Shown: in pieces, positions 16,328-24,899 of the stretch | How positions within the stretch are numbered: the stretch's first letter is position 1 | How the letters are laid out: every line of letters begins with the position of its first letter | DNA from: Dyadobacter linearis | GTDB lineage: Bacteria; Bacteroidota; Bacteroidia; Cytophagales; Spirosomataceae | Assembly: GCF_907165045.1 (NCBI RefSeq) | Contig: NZ_CAJRAU010000012.1 | Location: 43,177-107,176 of the forward strand | Direction of reading: 5' to 3' | Length of the DNA stretch: 64,000 nt | Program-made: the position numbers and the translations under genes | Notes under the pieces: generated by a model | Database searches by the model: none | Seen by the model: the letters and a program-made list of their open reading frames with translations, nothing else | Told to the model about the DNA's origin: nothing

Positions 16328-17204
16328 ATGTATATCATTCTTGGAGCAACGGGCCATGTAGGCTCGGCAGTGGCTCAATCACTGCTGGATCAAAACGAAT
16401 CAGTAACTGTGCTAACTCATGATCCGAAAAAGTCGAGCGAATGGGAGAGAAAAGGGGCAACCGTATCAGTTGTAGATGTACGCGACGTGGAAGCTTTACG
16501 TAACGTATTTAAAAAAGGAAAGCGGCTTTTTGTCCTTAATCCGCCAGCCCCCCATCGACTGACACAGCTTTGGAGGAGCGTAAGAATGCTGCCTTTATCT
16601 TGGAGGCATTGCAGGGTTGGGGATAGAGAAGGTAGTAGTTGAATCTACCTATGGCGCTCAGCCAGGAGATAAGATTGGCGATCTGGGAGTACTTTACGAA
16701 TTAGAGATAGGTCTGGCTAAAACGGGGATTCCAACCAGCGTAATACGAGCGGCTTACTACATGAGCAATTGGGACATATCGTTGCCCACAGCTCAAAAAG
16801 AAGGAAAGGTGCATACGTTCTTTCCGCCCGATCTGAAACTGCCAATGGCTGCCCCAGGTGACTTGGGTCGGATGGCAGCCAAGCTACTCATGGAGCCTAT
16901 CGGGGAAACAGGTCTGTATTATGTGGAAGGCCCCAAACGTTACTCATCGGCGGATGTAGCTGCTGCTTTTGAATCTGCTTTGGGCAGACCGGTGAAAGCT
17001 GTACAGACGCCTCACGAACAATGGAATACTGCTCTAAAAGCTGCTGGTTTTTCATCAGAAGGAGCCGATTCGATGGCGGCCATGACGGCTATTACGATAG
17101 AAATGATTGAAGGAAAGTTGGAGTTACCCAGCGCACCTGAGCGAGGTGCCACCTCATTAGAGAGCTACATCAGCGCAATAGTGGCAGAGAGCAGCAAAAA
17201 TTAA
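16328..17204 (+). pseudogene. NmrA-family NAD(P)-binding protein, two frameshifts
   Basis: An NmrA-like atypical SDR of about 290 residues split across three frames. The first part starts MYIILGATGHVGSAVAQSLL with the GxxGxxG nucleotide motif and stays in frame to NPPAP near 16550. One C is missing from a C run there (six instead of seven); the middle part then reads ALEERKNAAFILEALQG. A missing T near 16616 shifts it again to GIEKVVVESTYGAQPGDKIG, which runs to the stop. Both lesions are single-base losses in or beside homopolymers, so either a young pseudogene or assembly errors are possible. The family includes redox-sensing and quinone-reducing proteins. Confidence 0.8.
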
Positions 17205-17640
17205 TGAGCAAATCTTATCTGATCCAGTAATATGGGACCATGACTGGTATTTTATCAAGATTAATCAAGAATTCATGTTGGTCCTCGCTTTCAGAAAAAG
17301 TCGTTTAAGATAAAAGTTGTTATCAAATGCTTCTTTGGAAATTGCAATTTTTCTCCTAACGAAATTTAGAAATAAATTTGTTTGGGATATACTTTTTTAA
17401 TGCGCTGATTCCCTAAACATGTATTGATCTATTATCGCTCCTACTTACTTCGCCACTTTTTGATCATTTTTACGCCAACAATGTTCGGTTCAGCCAGTTG
17501 TATGGGTTTATCTTCAAAAGTCAAATAAGGAGGAAACCGAAGCTTAGTTCAATTACTTTCTTAAGTTTGACCTGTATCTATTGAGAACGGAAATACTCAT
17601 TTGATCTGGCGATATATTTCCGTTAAACATAAAATTTATC
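17205..17640. other. Intergenic stretch, nothing recognised
   Basis: A 436-base AT-rich stretch between two NAD-binding-protein genes. I see no supported ORF, repeat or terminator. The promoter of the SDR gene presumably lies in its last 150 bases. Confidence 0.4.
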
Positions 17641-18570
17641 ATGAAAATATTTGTAACAGGTGCAACTGGATTCGTAGGAAGGGCTGTCGTTGAAGAATTA
17701 CTTAGTGAGGGCCACCAGGTGGTAGGTATGGTAAGAGACCTGGCCAAGGCGGCGCCCTTGACCAAAAAAGGGATGAAAACGGTGGTTGGTGAAATGACCT
17801 CTCCTAAAACCTATTTGTCTGCCATACCCTCGGTTGATGTGGTCATACAGACAGCTCAATTAGCAACTAAGGGGCGCTTCACTAATTCAGCCAAGGAGAG
17901 GGTTAACCAGGCAGATGAATTAATGACGCTGGCTCTTGCAAATTCTTGCATTCAGCACGACAAGGTACTTGTCTACACCAGTGGCTGCTTCAATTATGGA
18001 GATCATGGTTCTAAATGGATAAACGAACAGACACCTTCGAAACCGTCACCCTTGGGAGAGGGCCATGCTCATGTAGTGTATCAGTTGATGGAGTTGCATA
18101 AGAGACAGGGGTTAAAACTGATTGTACTTAGTCCTGGTTTCGTTTACGGGCCGGGTGGTTTGTTTAAAGCGTCGTTCTACGATACGATGAAAAAAGGCCA
18201 GCTTCGGGTTTTCGGGAAGGGTGAGAACTACTGGAGTCCCATTCAAGTGAATGATTTGGCCAAGGCTTTCAGTTTGGCCGTAACTTACGGACGCCATGGC
18301 GAAGTTTACAACATTGTAGACGATACACCCATCACTTTGCGTCAGCTGATCGACCATATTACAATGACCCAAGAAGTAAAACAGGTCGGGACAATTCCAC
18401 CTTGGCTGATTGGATTGATGATTGGAGGTCCGCTGGTTAAATCGCTTACAAGTTCTTTCCGAGTAAGCAACCAGAAAGCGAAAGAAGAATTGAACTGGAA
18501 GCCGCAGTATGAATCCTTTGAAGAAGGAATAAAGGGTGTTATGAGAGATCTCAACAAGAGTGCCGATTGA
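17641..18570 (+). CDS. NAD-dependent epimerase/dehydratase-like SDR protein
   Basis: A 309-residue extended short-chain dehydrogenase. The Rossmann motif is GATGFVGRAVVEELL (residues 7-21); VYTSGCFNYG corresponds to the active-site serine strand; LSPGFVYGPGG is the usual substrate-domain motif. At the catalytic YxxxK position the sequence is YQLME, so the lysine is replaced by glutamate, which suggests altered or lost catalysis. It stands alone between the NmrA remnant and an AraC remnant. Its substrate cannot be inferred. Confidence 0.85.
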   Translation: MKIFVTGATGFVGRAVVEELLSEGHQVVGMVRDLAKAAPLTKKGMKTVVGEMTSPKTYLSAIPSVDVVIQTAQLATKGRFTNSAKERVNQADELMTLALANSCIQHDKVLVYTSGCFNYGDHGSKWINEQTPSKPSPLGEGHAHVVYQLMELHKRQGLKLIVLSPGFVYGPGGLFKASFYDTMKKGQLRVFGKGENYWSPIQVNDLAKAFSLAVTYGRHGEVYNIVDDTPITLRQLIDHITMTQEVKQVGTIPPWLIGLMIGGPLVKSLTSSFRVSNQKAKEELNWKPQYESFEEGIKGVMRDLNKSAD

Positions 18571-18705
18571 CTCAGATTTTATCTTTGAGTTAAATTAGGA
18601 AATTGCGTTCGTCAAACCGGTTGACTCGTGAACTTTTTACTGGTAGAATTTGACTCATATGCAGATTAAGAGATCCGCGCTGGTTGGTAAAAGTTCTTCA
18701 AATAA

Positions 18706-18867
18706 AGCAAGCGGAGCACACTTTGGCAAGTTGGCTTAGGATTACTTACCACAGCAGATGCGGCTTATGCGTTGGGCTTTGAGCATCCGCAATCTTTCAA
18801 TAAATTATTCAAACAGAAAACCGGCATGTCACCCGCTGCTTTTCATAAGTTGCTGTATCCGAATTAG
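18706..18867 (+). pseudogene. AraC-family regulator, C-terminal remnant
   Basis: The frame ending at the TAG at 18865 reads TTADAAYALGFEHPQSFNKL then FKQKTGMSPAAFHKLL. This is the second helix-turn-helix of an AraC/XylS regulator, including the 'A..lGF.....F...FK...G.sP..fr' signature. There is no start codon and a stop lies just upstream at 18703, so only about 53 residues survive. Confidence 0.75.
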
Positions 18868-18961
18868 CAACTGGTCACTTACTAGATGGATGCTTCCTGC
18901 CAAGCTTCTTCATAGTTCCTTGGCGACCAGATACATGACGTCTGATTCCCCAATAATGTCC

Positions 18962-18977
18962 TTAGGGTTTTCCCTAA
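18962..18977. promoter_or_regulatory. TTAGGG-TTTT-CCCTAA box before response regulator
   Basis: A perfect 6+4+6 palindrome 93 bases upstream of the response-regulator start. Near-identical copies occur before the GH26 gene at 21681 and 21709. It is a candidate operator for the LuxR-type regulator. Confidence 0.6.
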
Positions 18978-19069
18978 AATTTGTGAGATGGGAACTGTTG
19001 GATTTATGTTCACGGCTGATTCATCGTACTTTCGATAGATAGATATGAATTTATACTGTATATATACGC

Positions 19070-19717
19070 ATGATACGAGTTCTCATTGCTGATGACCATA
19101 ATGTCTTTGTTGAAGGCATAGAGTCGCTCATTTCAGGATCACTGGATATTGAAGTGACGGAGCGCTGCTACACGGTACAGTCAGTTATTGAGCGATTAAG
19201 CCAGACTACGATCGATGTCATTTTACTTGATATTTCGTTTCCCTGCATTGAAGACGGCCTTGGCCTTTGTGAGTATATAGTCCGTACGTACCCGGAAACG
19301 AAAGTGGTAGCACTGACGATGCACAACGATGCCAGTCTTATTAAGCGGGTCGTGAAAAAGGGGGCGAAAGGCTATTTGTTGAAGAATACTACGAAAACGG
19401 AGTTGCTTCAGGCCATCCAGGCGGTTCACCACGAGAAGCAATATTTTAATGAATCGATCACGCAAATTCTGCTGAACGATAATCCCAAGACCAGAAGGTC
19501 AACGGCCGGCATTGGCGCAAAACCACATCTCAGCCCTCGCGAATCGGAAGTGCTTACCCGCATTGCACAGGGATTAACAACACAGCAGATGGCCACTCAG
19601 TTATTTGTGAGCGCCAAAGCAATTGAATTTCACCGAAGCAGTCTATTGATGAAGTTCGGTGTTCCTAACACAGCCCTACTGATAAAGACGGCTATGGAAA
19701 TGCAAATGATTGATTAG
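19070..19717 (+). CDS. NarL/FixJ-type response regulator
   Basis: A 215-residue regulator. The receiver domain (1-120) has acidic pocket ADD, phosphoacceptor D54 in ILLDISFP, conserved Thr in ALTMHND and Lys in GYLLKN. The C-terminal LuxR helix-turn-helix (about 150-210) reads LSPRESEVLTRIAQGLTTQQ and FVSAKAIEFHRSSLL. The histidine kinase gene follows within 30 bases. The palindrome at 18962 and two copies before the mannanase gene suggest it controls itself and the polysaccharide locus; this is inferred. Confidence 0.93.
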   Translation: MIRVLIADDHNVFVEGIESLISGSLDIEVTERCYTVQSVIERLSQTTIDVILLDISFPCIEDGLGLCEYIVRTYPETKVVALTMHNDASLIKRVVKKGAKGYLLKNTTKTELLQAIQAVHHEKQYFNESITQILLNDNPKTRRSTAGIGAKPHLSPRESEVLTRIAQGLTTQQMATQLFVSAKAIEFHRSSLLMKFGVPNTALLIKTAMEMQMID

Positions 19718-19744
19718 TTCTATTTGTCATTACAGGTAATGCTC

Positions 19745-21511
19745 ATGAAATGCTTTTCTCTCCGGTCTGGTTGGCGGATCATTCTCCTCTTCTTGGTTAT
19801 TTTGACCGGCGGGTTACAATCTGCGAAGGCGGTATCGGACACGACGTTTGTTGATAGCTTAAAGAAACAGATTAAACTGTTGGTTCAGGATAAGCATTAT
19901 AGTCAGGCTGCAAAGGCTTATGATTCCCTGGGTAAACTATACCATCGGCAGTATGGATATAATAAGTATACGATGGACTCTTATTTCAGCAGCTTGAAAT
20001 ACTACAGCCTGATAGGCGACTCGCTGGGGTATTTTAATCAGTACCTGGTAATAGGAGATTACTACACCCAGGACTATTTTATGCATGCTTACGCCAAACA
20101 ATATTTGAAAAAAGCCCAGCAATATTTCGAGCGAACCCATAACATGCCCAAAGTCATCGAATCTCGATTGGGTTTGGATAATATCGCTCAATATGTAGAA
20201 CCTATGCCGCCCGGTTTGAAAACTCACTTGCGTGAAACCGAGCGGCTTAGCGTAAAGTACAAACAACCCTATTCTCAGGCGTATGCCCTTAGTCTGCTGG
20301 CCAATACGTACTCTCGGGACAAGCAGCCCGATTCTGCATACTATTTTGCCAGCCGAAGTCTGATCATATCAAATCGATTAAAAGTTAACTGGTTAATTGC
20401 CTTAAATCTCTTTTACCTGGGCCTGGTCGAGCAGTTCAGACATCATAGCCTGGCTGCTATTGAAGCCTACCAGAAGAGCTACAACCTATCGAAGGCGGAA
20501 AATAATCTGGGTATGATGCGGGAATTGTCGCGGCACACGGCAGATAGCTATTCCCGTATGGGCGACCATAAAAAAGCATACGATTGGTCATTAAGAACGC
20601 TCGATTTTACGGTCCAGTTTTACGCATCCGAACAAACAAAAAGTATTCGTTTGCAGGAACTAGATAGTCAGATCAAAACGCTGGCAGTTGAAAAACAACT
20701 GGTTGAAGAACAAAGTCGCAATCAGAACGTATTGAACTCTGCGCTATTCATTGGCCTGATAATCAGTATTATCGGCGTGTTTACATTGGTGTATCTAAGA
20801 CGTCAGCAAAAACTGATTGATCATCAGCACACGGTCATCGCCCAGCAACAGATTCGACAATTGGAGCTTAAATCGCTACGTGCCATGATCGAAGGTCAAG
20901 AAGGCGAACGAAGTCGAATTGCGCGTGATCTACACGATGGTCTGGGCATTCAACTTTCCCGAATTAAACTATTTATTGAAGCGCATCAGGAAGAATTGCC
21001 TTTATCGGTCAAGGAACCCTTGAACCAATTCCTGGACGAAGCCTGCACCGAAACCCGGCTGATATCCAATGATCTGCGCCCGTATGCGCTATCAACATTT
21101 GGCCTCGTTCCAGCCTTGGAAGACCTGGTACAGAAACTGAATCTGGTTAATAAAACGAAGCTGATTTTAGACCATTACGGCGAGATGCCACCGTTGGGCG
21201 ATGAAGCTGCCGTGATGATCTACCGGGTAGTGCAAGAGTTGCTCAATAACGCGCTAAAACACGCACACGCCAAGGTGGTGACGGTTCAGCTGATGGTCAA
21301 TGAAGAAACAATCTTGATTAGTGTAGATGACGATGGCCTAGGGGCTGATTTCGATAATCTGCTATTAAAAGGAAGTGGTATCGCTAATATTAAGTCCCGT
21401 ATTGCCTACCTCGGCGGGCATGTCATGTGGCAAGGCGAAGTCGGAAAAGGAACATCTGTGATGATTTCGTTGCCCATGCAAAAGTTACAAAAAACGGAAG
21501 CGCTTGTATGA
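19745..21511 (+). CDS. TPR-containing sensor histidine kinase
   Basis: A 588-residue membrane kinase. It has a signal sequence (FLVILTGGLQSAKA), a periplasmic region of TPR-like helices (about 30-310), a membrane span (ALFIGLIISIIGVFTLVYL), a coiled coil, and a HisKA_3 dimerisation domain with RSRIARDLHDGLG (His397). The HATPase domain has ELLNNALKHAHAK, DDDGLGAD and KGSGIANI. The ATG at 19745 is preferred because AGG lies eight bases upstream; TTG 19724 and ATG 19739 are alternatives. It partners the response regulator immediately upstream. The periplasmic TPR region may sense mannan oligosaccharide uptake, but the signal is not known. Confidence 0.9.
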   Translation: MKCFSLRSGWRIILLFLVILTGGLQSAKAVSDTTFVDSLKKQIKLLVQDKHYSQAAKAYDSLGKLYHRQYGYNKYTMDSYFSSLKYYSLIGDSLGYFNQYLVIGDYYTQDYFMHAYAKQYLKKAQQYFERTHNMPKVIESRLGLDNIAQYVEPMPPGLKTHLRETERLSVKYKQPYSQAYALSLLANTYSRDKQPDSAYYFASRSLIISNRLKVNWLIALNLFYLGLVEQFRHHSLAAIEAYQKSYNLSKAENNLGMMRELSRHTADSYSRMGDHKKAYDWSLRTLDFTVQFYASEQTKSIRLQELDSQIKTLAVEKQLVEEQSRNQNVLNSALFIGLIISIIGVFTLVYLRRQQKLIDHQHTVIAQQQIRQLELKSLRAMIEGQEGERSRIARDLHDGLGIQLSRIKLFIEAHQEELPLSVKEPLNQFLDEACTETRLISNDLRPYALSTFGLVPALEDLVQKLNLVNKTKLILDHYGEMPPLGDEAAVMIYRVVQELLNNALKHAHAKVVTVQLMVNEETILISVDDDGLGADFDNLLLKGSGIANIKSRIAYLGGHVMWQGEVGKGTSVMISLPMQKLQKTEALV

Positions 21512-21680
21512 CAGAGGTTGCGCGCATTTAAACCTGCGTTAACATTGTCACTTCCGGAATCAACACTGAATCTTTCCCATAAAATCCGCCACTCGAAGCA
21601 TCATTGCAAAAGTGCGAGGCGGCTCCCGTAAAAATCATCCTTTTCAAGACTCAAAGCAGGAATTGAATCGGCATCCTTAT

Positions 21681-21696
21681 CTAGGGTTTTCCCTAA
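21681..21696. promoter_or_regulatory. TTAGGG-type box 1 before mannan locus
   Basis: CTAGGG-TTTT-CCCTAA matches the palindrome at 18962 with one mismatch (C for the first T). It is 107 bases upstream of the GH26 start. Confidence 0.6.
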
Positions 21697-21708
21697 GTTT
21701 TAAAAAAG

Positions 21709-21723
21709 TAGGGTTTTCCTTAA
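21709..21723. promoter_or_regulatory. TTAGGG-type box 2 before mannan locus
   Basis: TAGGG-TTTT-CCTTAA is the box with one mismatch in the right arm, 79 bases before the GH26 start. It repeats the TAGGGTTTTCC core of box 1 at a 27-base interval. Confidence 0.55.
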
Positions 21724-21802
21724 TCTATGTCCATGTCGATTCGTCCTATTTTTGCTGGATAAAATTCTATTTATCTAGGCCTTAACTTTTACCTCATACA
21801 GT

Positions 21803-24800
21803 ATGCGAACACCTGTACAAATCCAATTTATGTCAGCAATTCGAAAGCTAACGGCAATTCACGCCTTCATTCTGACTGCTTTATTAAGCATTAGCACGTC
21901 GATATTCGGCGCAGATCCAATTAAACTGGAAGCCGAAGCCGCTCAGGGTGTGGCCCTTAATGGCGTACAGATTGTGCAGGATCAACCCGGATATTCCGGT
22001 ACGGGCTACGCCTGGGGTTTTGATGACGACAGCAACGGGGGCGATAACATGGTTTTCACCTTTGCAGCTCCGGCAGGGAGTTATCAGCTCACCATTGCAT
22101 ATTACTCACCTTACGGCGATAAAAAGACCCGAGTGAGTGTCAACGGTGCCAGCAGCGAACATGATTTGAAATTAACCGGTACGGACTTTGGAGCTGCGGT
22201 AATCGGTTCGTTTCAACTGCTGGACGGGCAGAACACCATTACAATCAACAAGAATTGGGGCTATTACGGCATTGACTTCATTGTGCTGACACCCGCATCG
22301 GTCAAGCCGCCCACCGTTGTTCCGCTGGTCAATGGACGGGCAGAAGCCGAGGCTGGCGATCTGACGGGCGTAGATGTATCAAGCGCCAATACCGGATTTT
22401 CGGGAACGGGATATGTAACAGGCTTCGACAATGCGACAGATCAGGTGAGTATTACCATTAACGCCGCCGCGGGGCTATACGATTTGTCCATCGGCTATGC
22501 CTCACCCTATGGCGACAAAGGGGTTGACTTTCAGGTAAATGATGAAAAAGGAAGTAGTACACTAAAACAAACATTTGGAGGGTTTACCAGTTCCGGTGCG
22601 GGAAAATTTCTGTTGGCCAACGGATTAAATACTATCACCATATACAGGGGTTGGGGATACTTTGATATCGACTACATTCAGCTAACGCCAACCACGGCCT
22701 CCTTGCCAATCAAGCCTTCAAAAATGCTGGTCGATGCGCAGGCTACATTGTCAACCAAGGGATTGTTTTCGTATCTGGTCGATCAATATGGGAGTAAAGT
22801 ACTTTCAGGACAACAGGATGATGTTGAATATGTTTTAGAGAAAACGGGCAAAGAGCCGGCTATTGGTTCGTTCGACCTGATGGACTACTCGCCCAGCCGC
22901 GTTCAGTTCGGCACGTCGCCCATGCGTAATAGCGAAGCTATTATCGACTGGGCGAAGAAAGGTGAAGGCCGCGGGATTATCAGTCTGATGTGGCACTGGA
23001 ACGCGCCGACCGATCTGATCAATCAGGCACCCGATCAGCTTTGGTGGCGGGGATTTTATACCGAGGCTACGACCTTTGATCTGGCGGCCGCCCTCGCCGA
23101 TAAAAACAGCACCCGTTACCAACTATTGCTCAGTGACATTGACGCCATTGCCTTGCAACTCAAAAAATTTCAGGCAGCTGACGTACCAGTTCTCTGGCGC
23201 CCGCTGCACGAAGCCCCCGGCGGCTGGTTCTGGTGGGGAGCAAAAGGGGCGGGTCCCTTCAAGGAACTCTGGCAATTGATGTACAATAGACTGACCAATT
23301 ATCACCAGTTACATAACCTGATCTGGGTGTATACGGGTACAGACACGATCAACCCCGACTGGTACCCTGGCGATCAATATGTGGATGTTGTTGGCGAAGA
23401 TATTTATGCAGACCCAACGGCCAATTTGAGTGGCAACTGGGCGAATGCGCAAGGTCAATTCAACGGCAAAAAACTGGTTGCACTAACCGAAACGGGCAAT
23501 TTGCCAAACCCCGACAAAATTCGTGGATTTGCTACGTGGTGGTCGTGGTTTGCGGTTTGGACGGGAGCGGACTATATCAAAAAACAGCCGATTGATCAGT
23601 TGAAGGCTGTATATGCGGATAACGATGTGATCACGCGGGATGAGCTTCCAAACTGGCGGCCACCTGTTACGCTAAAAGTGCAATATCAGGATGCGGACAA
23701 AGGCAATGCCAACAATTCGGCGATCCGGCCAAATCTAATGCTTGTCAATGAAGGATCAACGCCGGTTCAATATAGTGAGCTTACGGTCCGGTATTGGTTT
23801 ACGGCTGAAAATTACTCAGGTATCAATGCTTACATTGATTACGCCCAACTCGGCGGCAGTAAAATCAAAACTAAATACGTAGCCCTGCCCAATCCACGTA
23901 ACGGCGCTACCGGGTATCTTGAGTACAGCTTTGATCCATCGGCGGGTAATCTGGCAGTTGGTAATTCAGGCGTAATCCAATCACGGTTTGTTAACAGCGA
24001 TTACACGAACCTGAGCGAGCAAGACGACTATTCTTATCAGGCGGCAACGAATTTTACCCTCAACAACCACATCACATTGTACCGTACCGGCTCAGATGGT
24101 GTACCGCAATTGATCTGGGGTATTGAACCCGATGTGGCTCCCTCGGTCGTGAAACTGAAAGCATTAACCCAGAACCGGAACGGTGCAACGAATAGCAGCT
24201 CGATCAATACATTCATGAGCATTGTTAATGAGGGTAATGTGCCTATTTCTTTCGGTGATCTATCAGTTCGCTACTGGTTTACGGCCGAAGGAACGCAGAA
24301 TCTGAATTTTTTCATGGATTACGCCAGGCTGGGGAACGCCAATGTGACGGGTCAGTTTGTGCGGAATTTCAACCGAAGCAAGAGCGATACCTATTTGCAG
24401 CTTAATGTGAAGCCAACAGTGGGGATGCTGTACCCTGCAAGCAATACCGGCAATATCCAGTATCGCATTGCCAAGGCCGACTGGTCTAAATTCAACGAGA
24501 GCAATGACTATTCATTCAAGCCAACGGCAGCAATGGATACAAATAGTTACGTCACAATCTATTATAAAGGTCAATTGGTATTCGGGACCGAGCCGGCCGT
24601 GCTTAATAACGCGCGTATGGCAGCTGAGCAAGAAGCGACTTCTTTACAGGTTTCAGTGCTTGGAAATCCGGTGGTTGGAGAAAATGTCCAGATAGAAATT
24701 CGTGGTGCCGAGGGCGCTGCGGTGTGGATATCGCTAACGTCAATAAATGGCGCGACTGTACTTGAAAAAAAGGTAGATAAGGCTGCTGGAATAGAGCGCC

Positions 24801-24892
24801 AGGTACTCCGTTTGGGCAAAAGCGCCGGCATCTATGTATTGCGTGTGAGTACGCAAAATGAGTCTTCAATCGTAAAAATCATCAAACCTTAA
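21803..24892 (+). CDS. Multidomain GH26 beta-mannanase, T9SS-secreted
   Basis: A 1029-residue secreted enzyme. After a signal peptide come two CBM35/CBM6-like modules (about 38-165 and 180-295; paired GWGYYGIDFIVLTP and GWGYFDIDYIQLTP). A GH26 catalytic domain follows (about 300-600), with acid/base Glu470 in WRPLHEAPGGWFWWG and nucleophile Glu563 in ALTETG. Two CBM3-type modules (about 620-770 and 790-925; LTVRYWFTAE and LSVRYWFTAE) and a type IX secretion tail ending IYVLRVSTQNESSIVKIIKP complete it. It should cleave internal beta-1,4-mannan bonds outside the cell. The start at 21803 is the first ATG; 21830 is an alternative. The SusC gene starts seven bases later. Confidence 0.92.
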   Translation: MRTPVQIQFMSAIRKLTAIHAFILTALLSISTSIFGADPIKLEAEAAQGVALNGVQIVQDQPGYSGTGYAWGFDDDSNGGDNMVFTFAAPAGSYQLTIAYYSPYGDKKTRVSVNGASSEHDLKLTGTDFGAAVIGSFQLLDGQNTITINKNWGYYGIDFIVLTPASVKPPTVVPLVNGRAEAEAGDLTGVDVSSANTGFSGTGYVTGFDNATDQVSITINAAAGLYDLSIGYASPYGDKGVDFQVNDEKGSSTLKQTFGGFTSSGAGKFLLANGLNTITIYRGWGYFDIDYIQLTPTTASLPIKPSKMLVDAQATLSTKGLFSYLVDQYGSKVLSGQQDDVEYVLEKTGKEPAIGSFDLMDYSPSRVQFGTSPMRNSEAIIDWAKKGEGRGIISLMWHWNAPTDLINQAPDQLWWRGFYTEATTFDLAAALADKNSTRYQLLLSDIDAIALQLKKFQAADVPVLWRPLHEAPGGWFWWGAKGAGPFKELWQLMYNRLTNYHQLHNLIWVYTGTDTINPDWYPGDQYVDVVGEDIYADPTANLSGNWANAQGQFNGKKLVALTETGNLPNPDKIRGFATWWSWFAVWTGADYIKKQPIDQLKAVYADNDVITRDELPNWRPPVTLKVQYQDADKGNANNSAIRPNLMLVNEGSTPVQYSELTVRYWFTAENYSGINAYIDYAQLGGSKIKTKYVALPNPRNGATGYLEYSFDPSAGNLAVGNSGVIQSRFVNSDYTNLSEQDDYSYQAATNFTLNNHITLYRTGSDGVPQLIWGIEPDVAPSVVKLKALTQNRNGATNSSSINTFMSIVNEGNVPISFGDLSVRYWFTAEGTQNLNFFMDYARLGNANVTGQFVRNFNRSKSDTYLQLNVKPTVGMLYPASNTGNIQYRIAKADWSKFNESNDYSFKPTAAMDTNSYVTIYYKGQLVFGTEPAVLNNARMAAEQEATSLQVSVLGNPVVGENVQIEIRGAEGAAVWISLTSINGATVLEKKVDKAAGIERQVLRLGKSAGIYVLRVSTQNESSIVKIIKP

Positions 24893-24899
24893 TCAATAA

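Noticed and set aside
18758..19042. 94-codon plus-strand frame before the response regulator
   Set aside because: The AraC-like sequence is in a different frame; this one is its shadow and continues into intergenic DNA.
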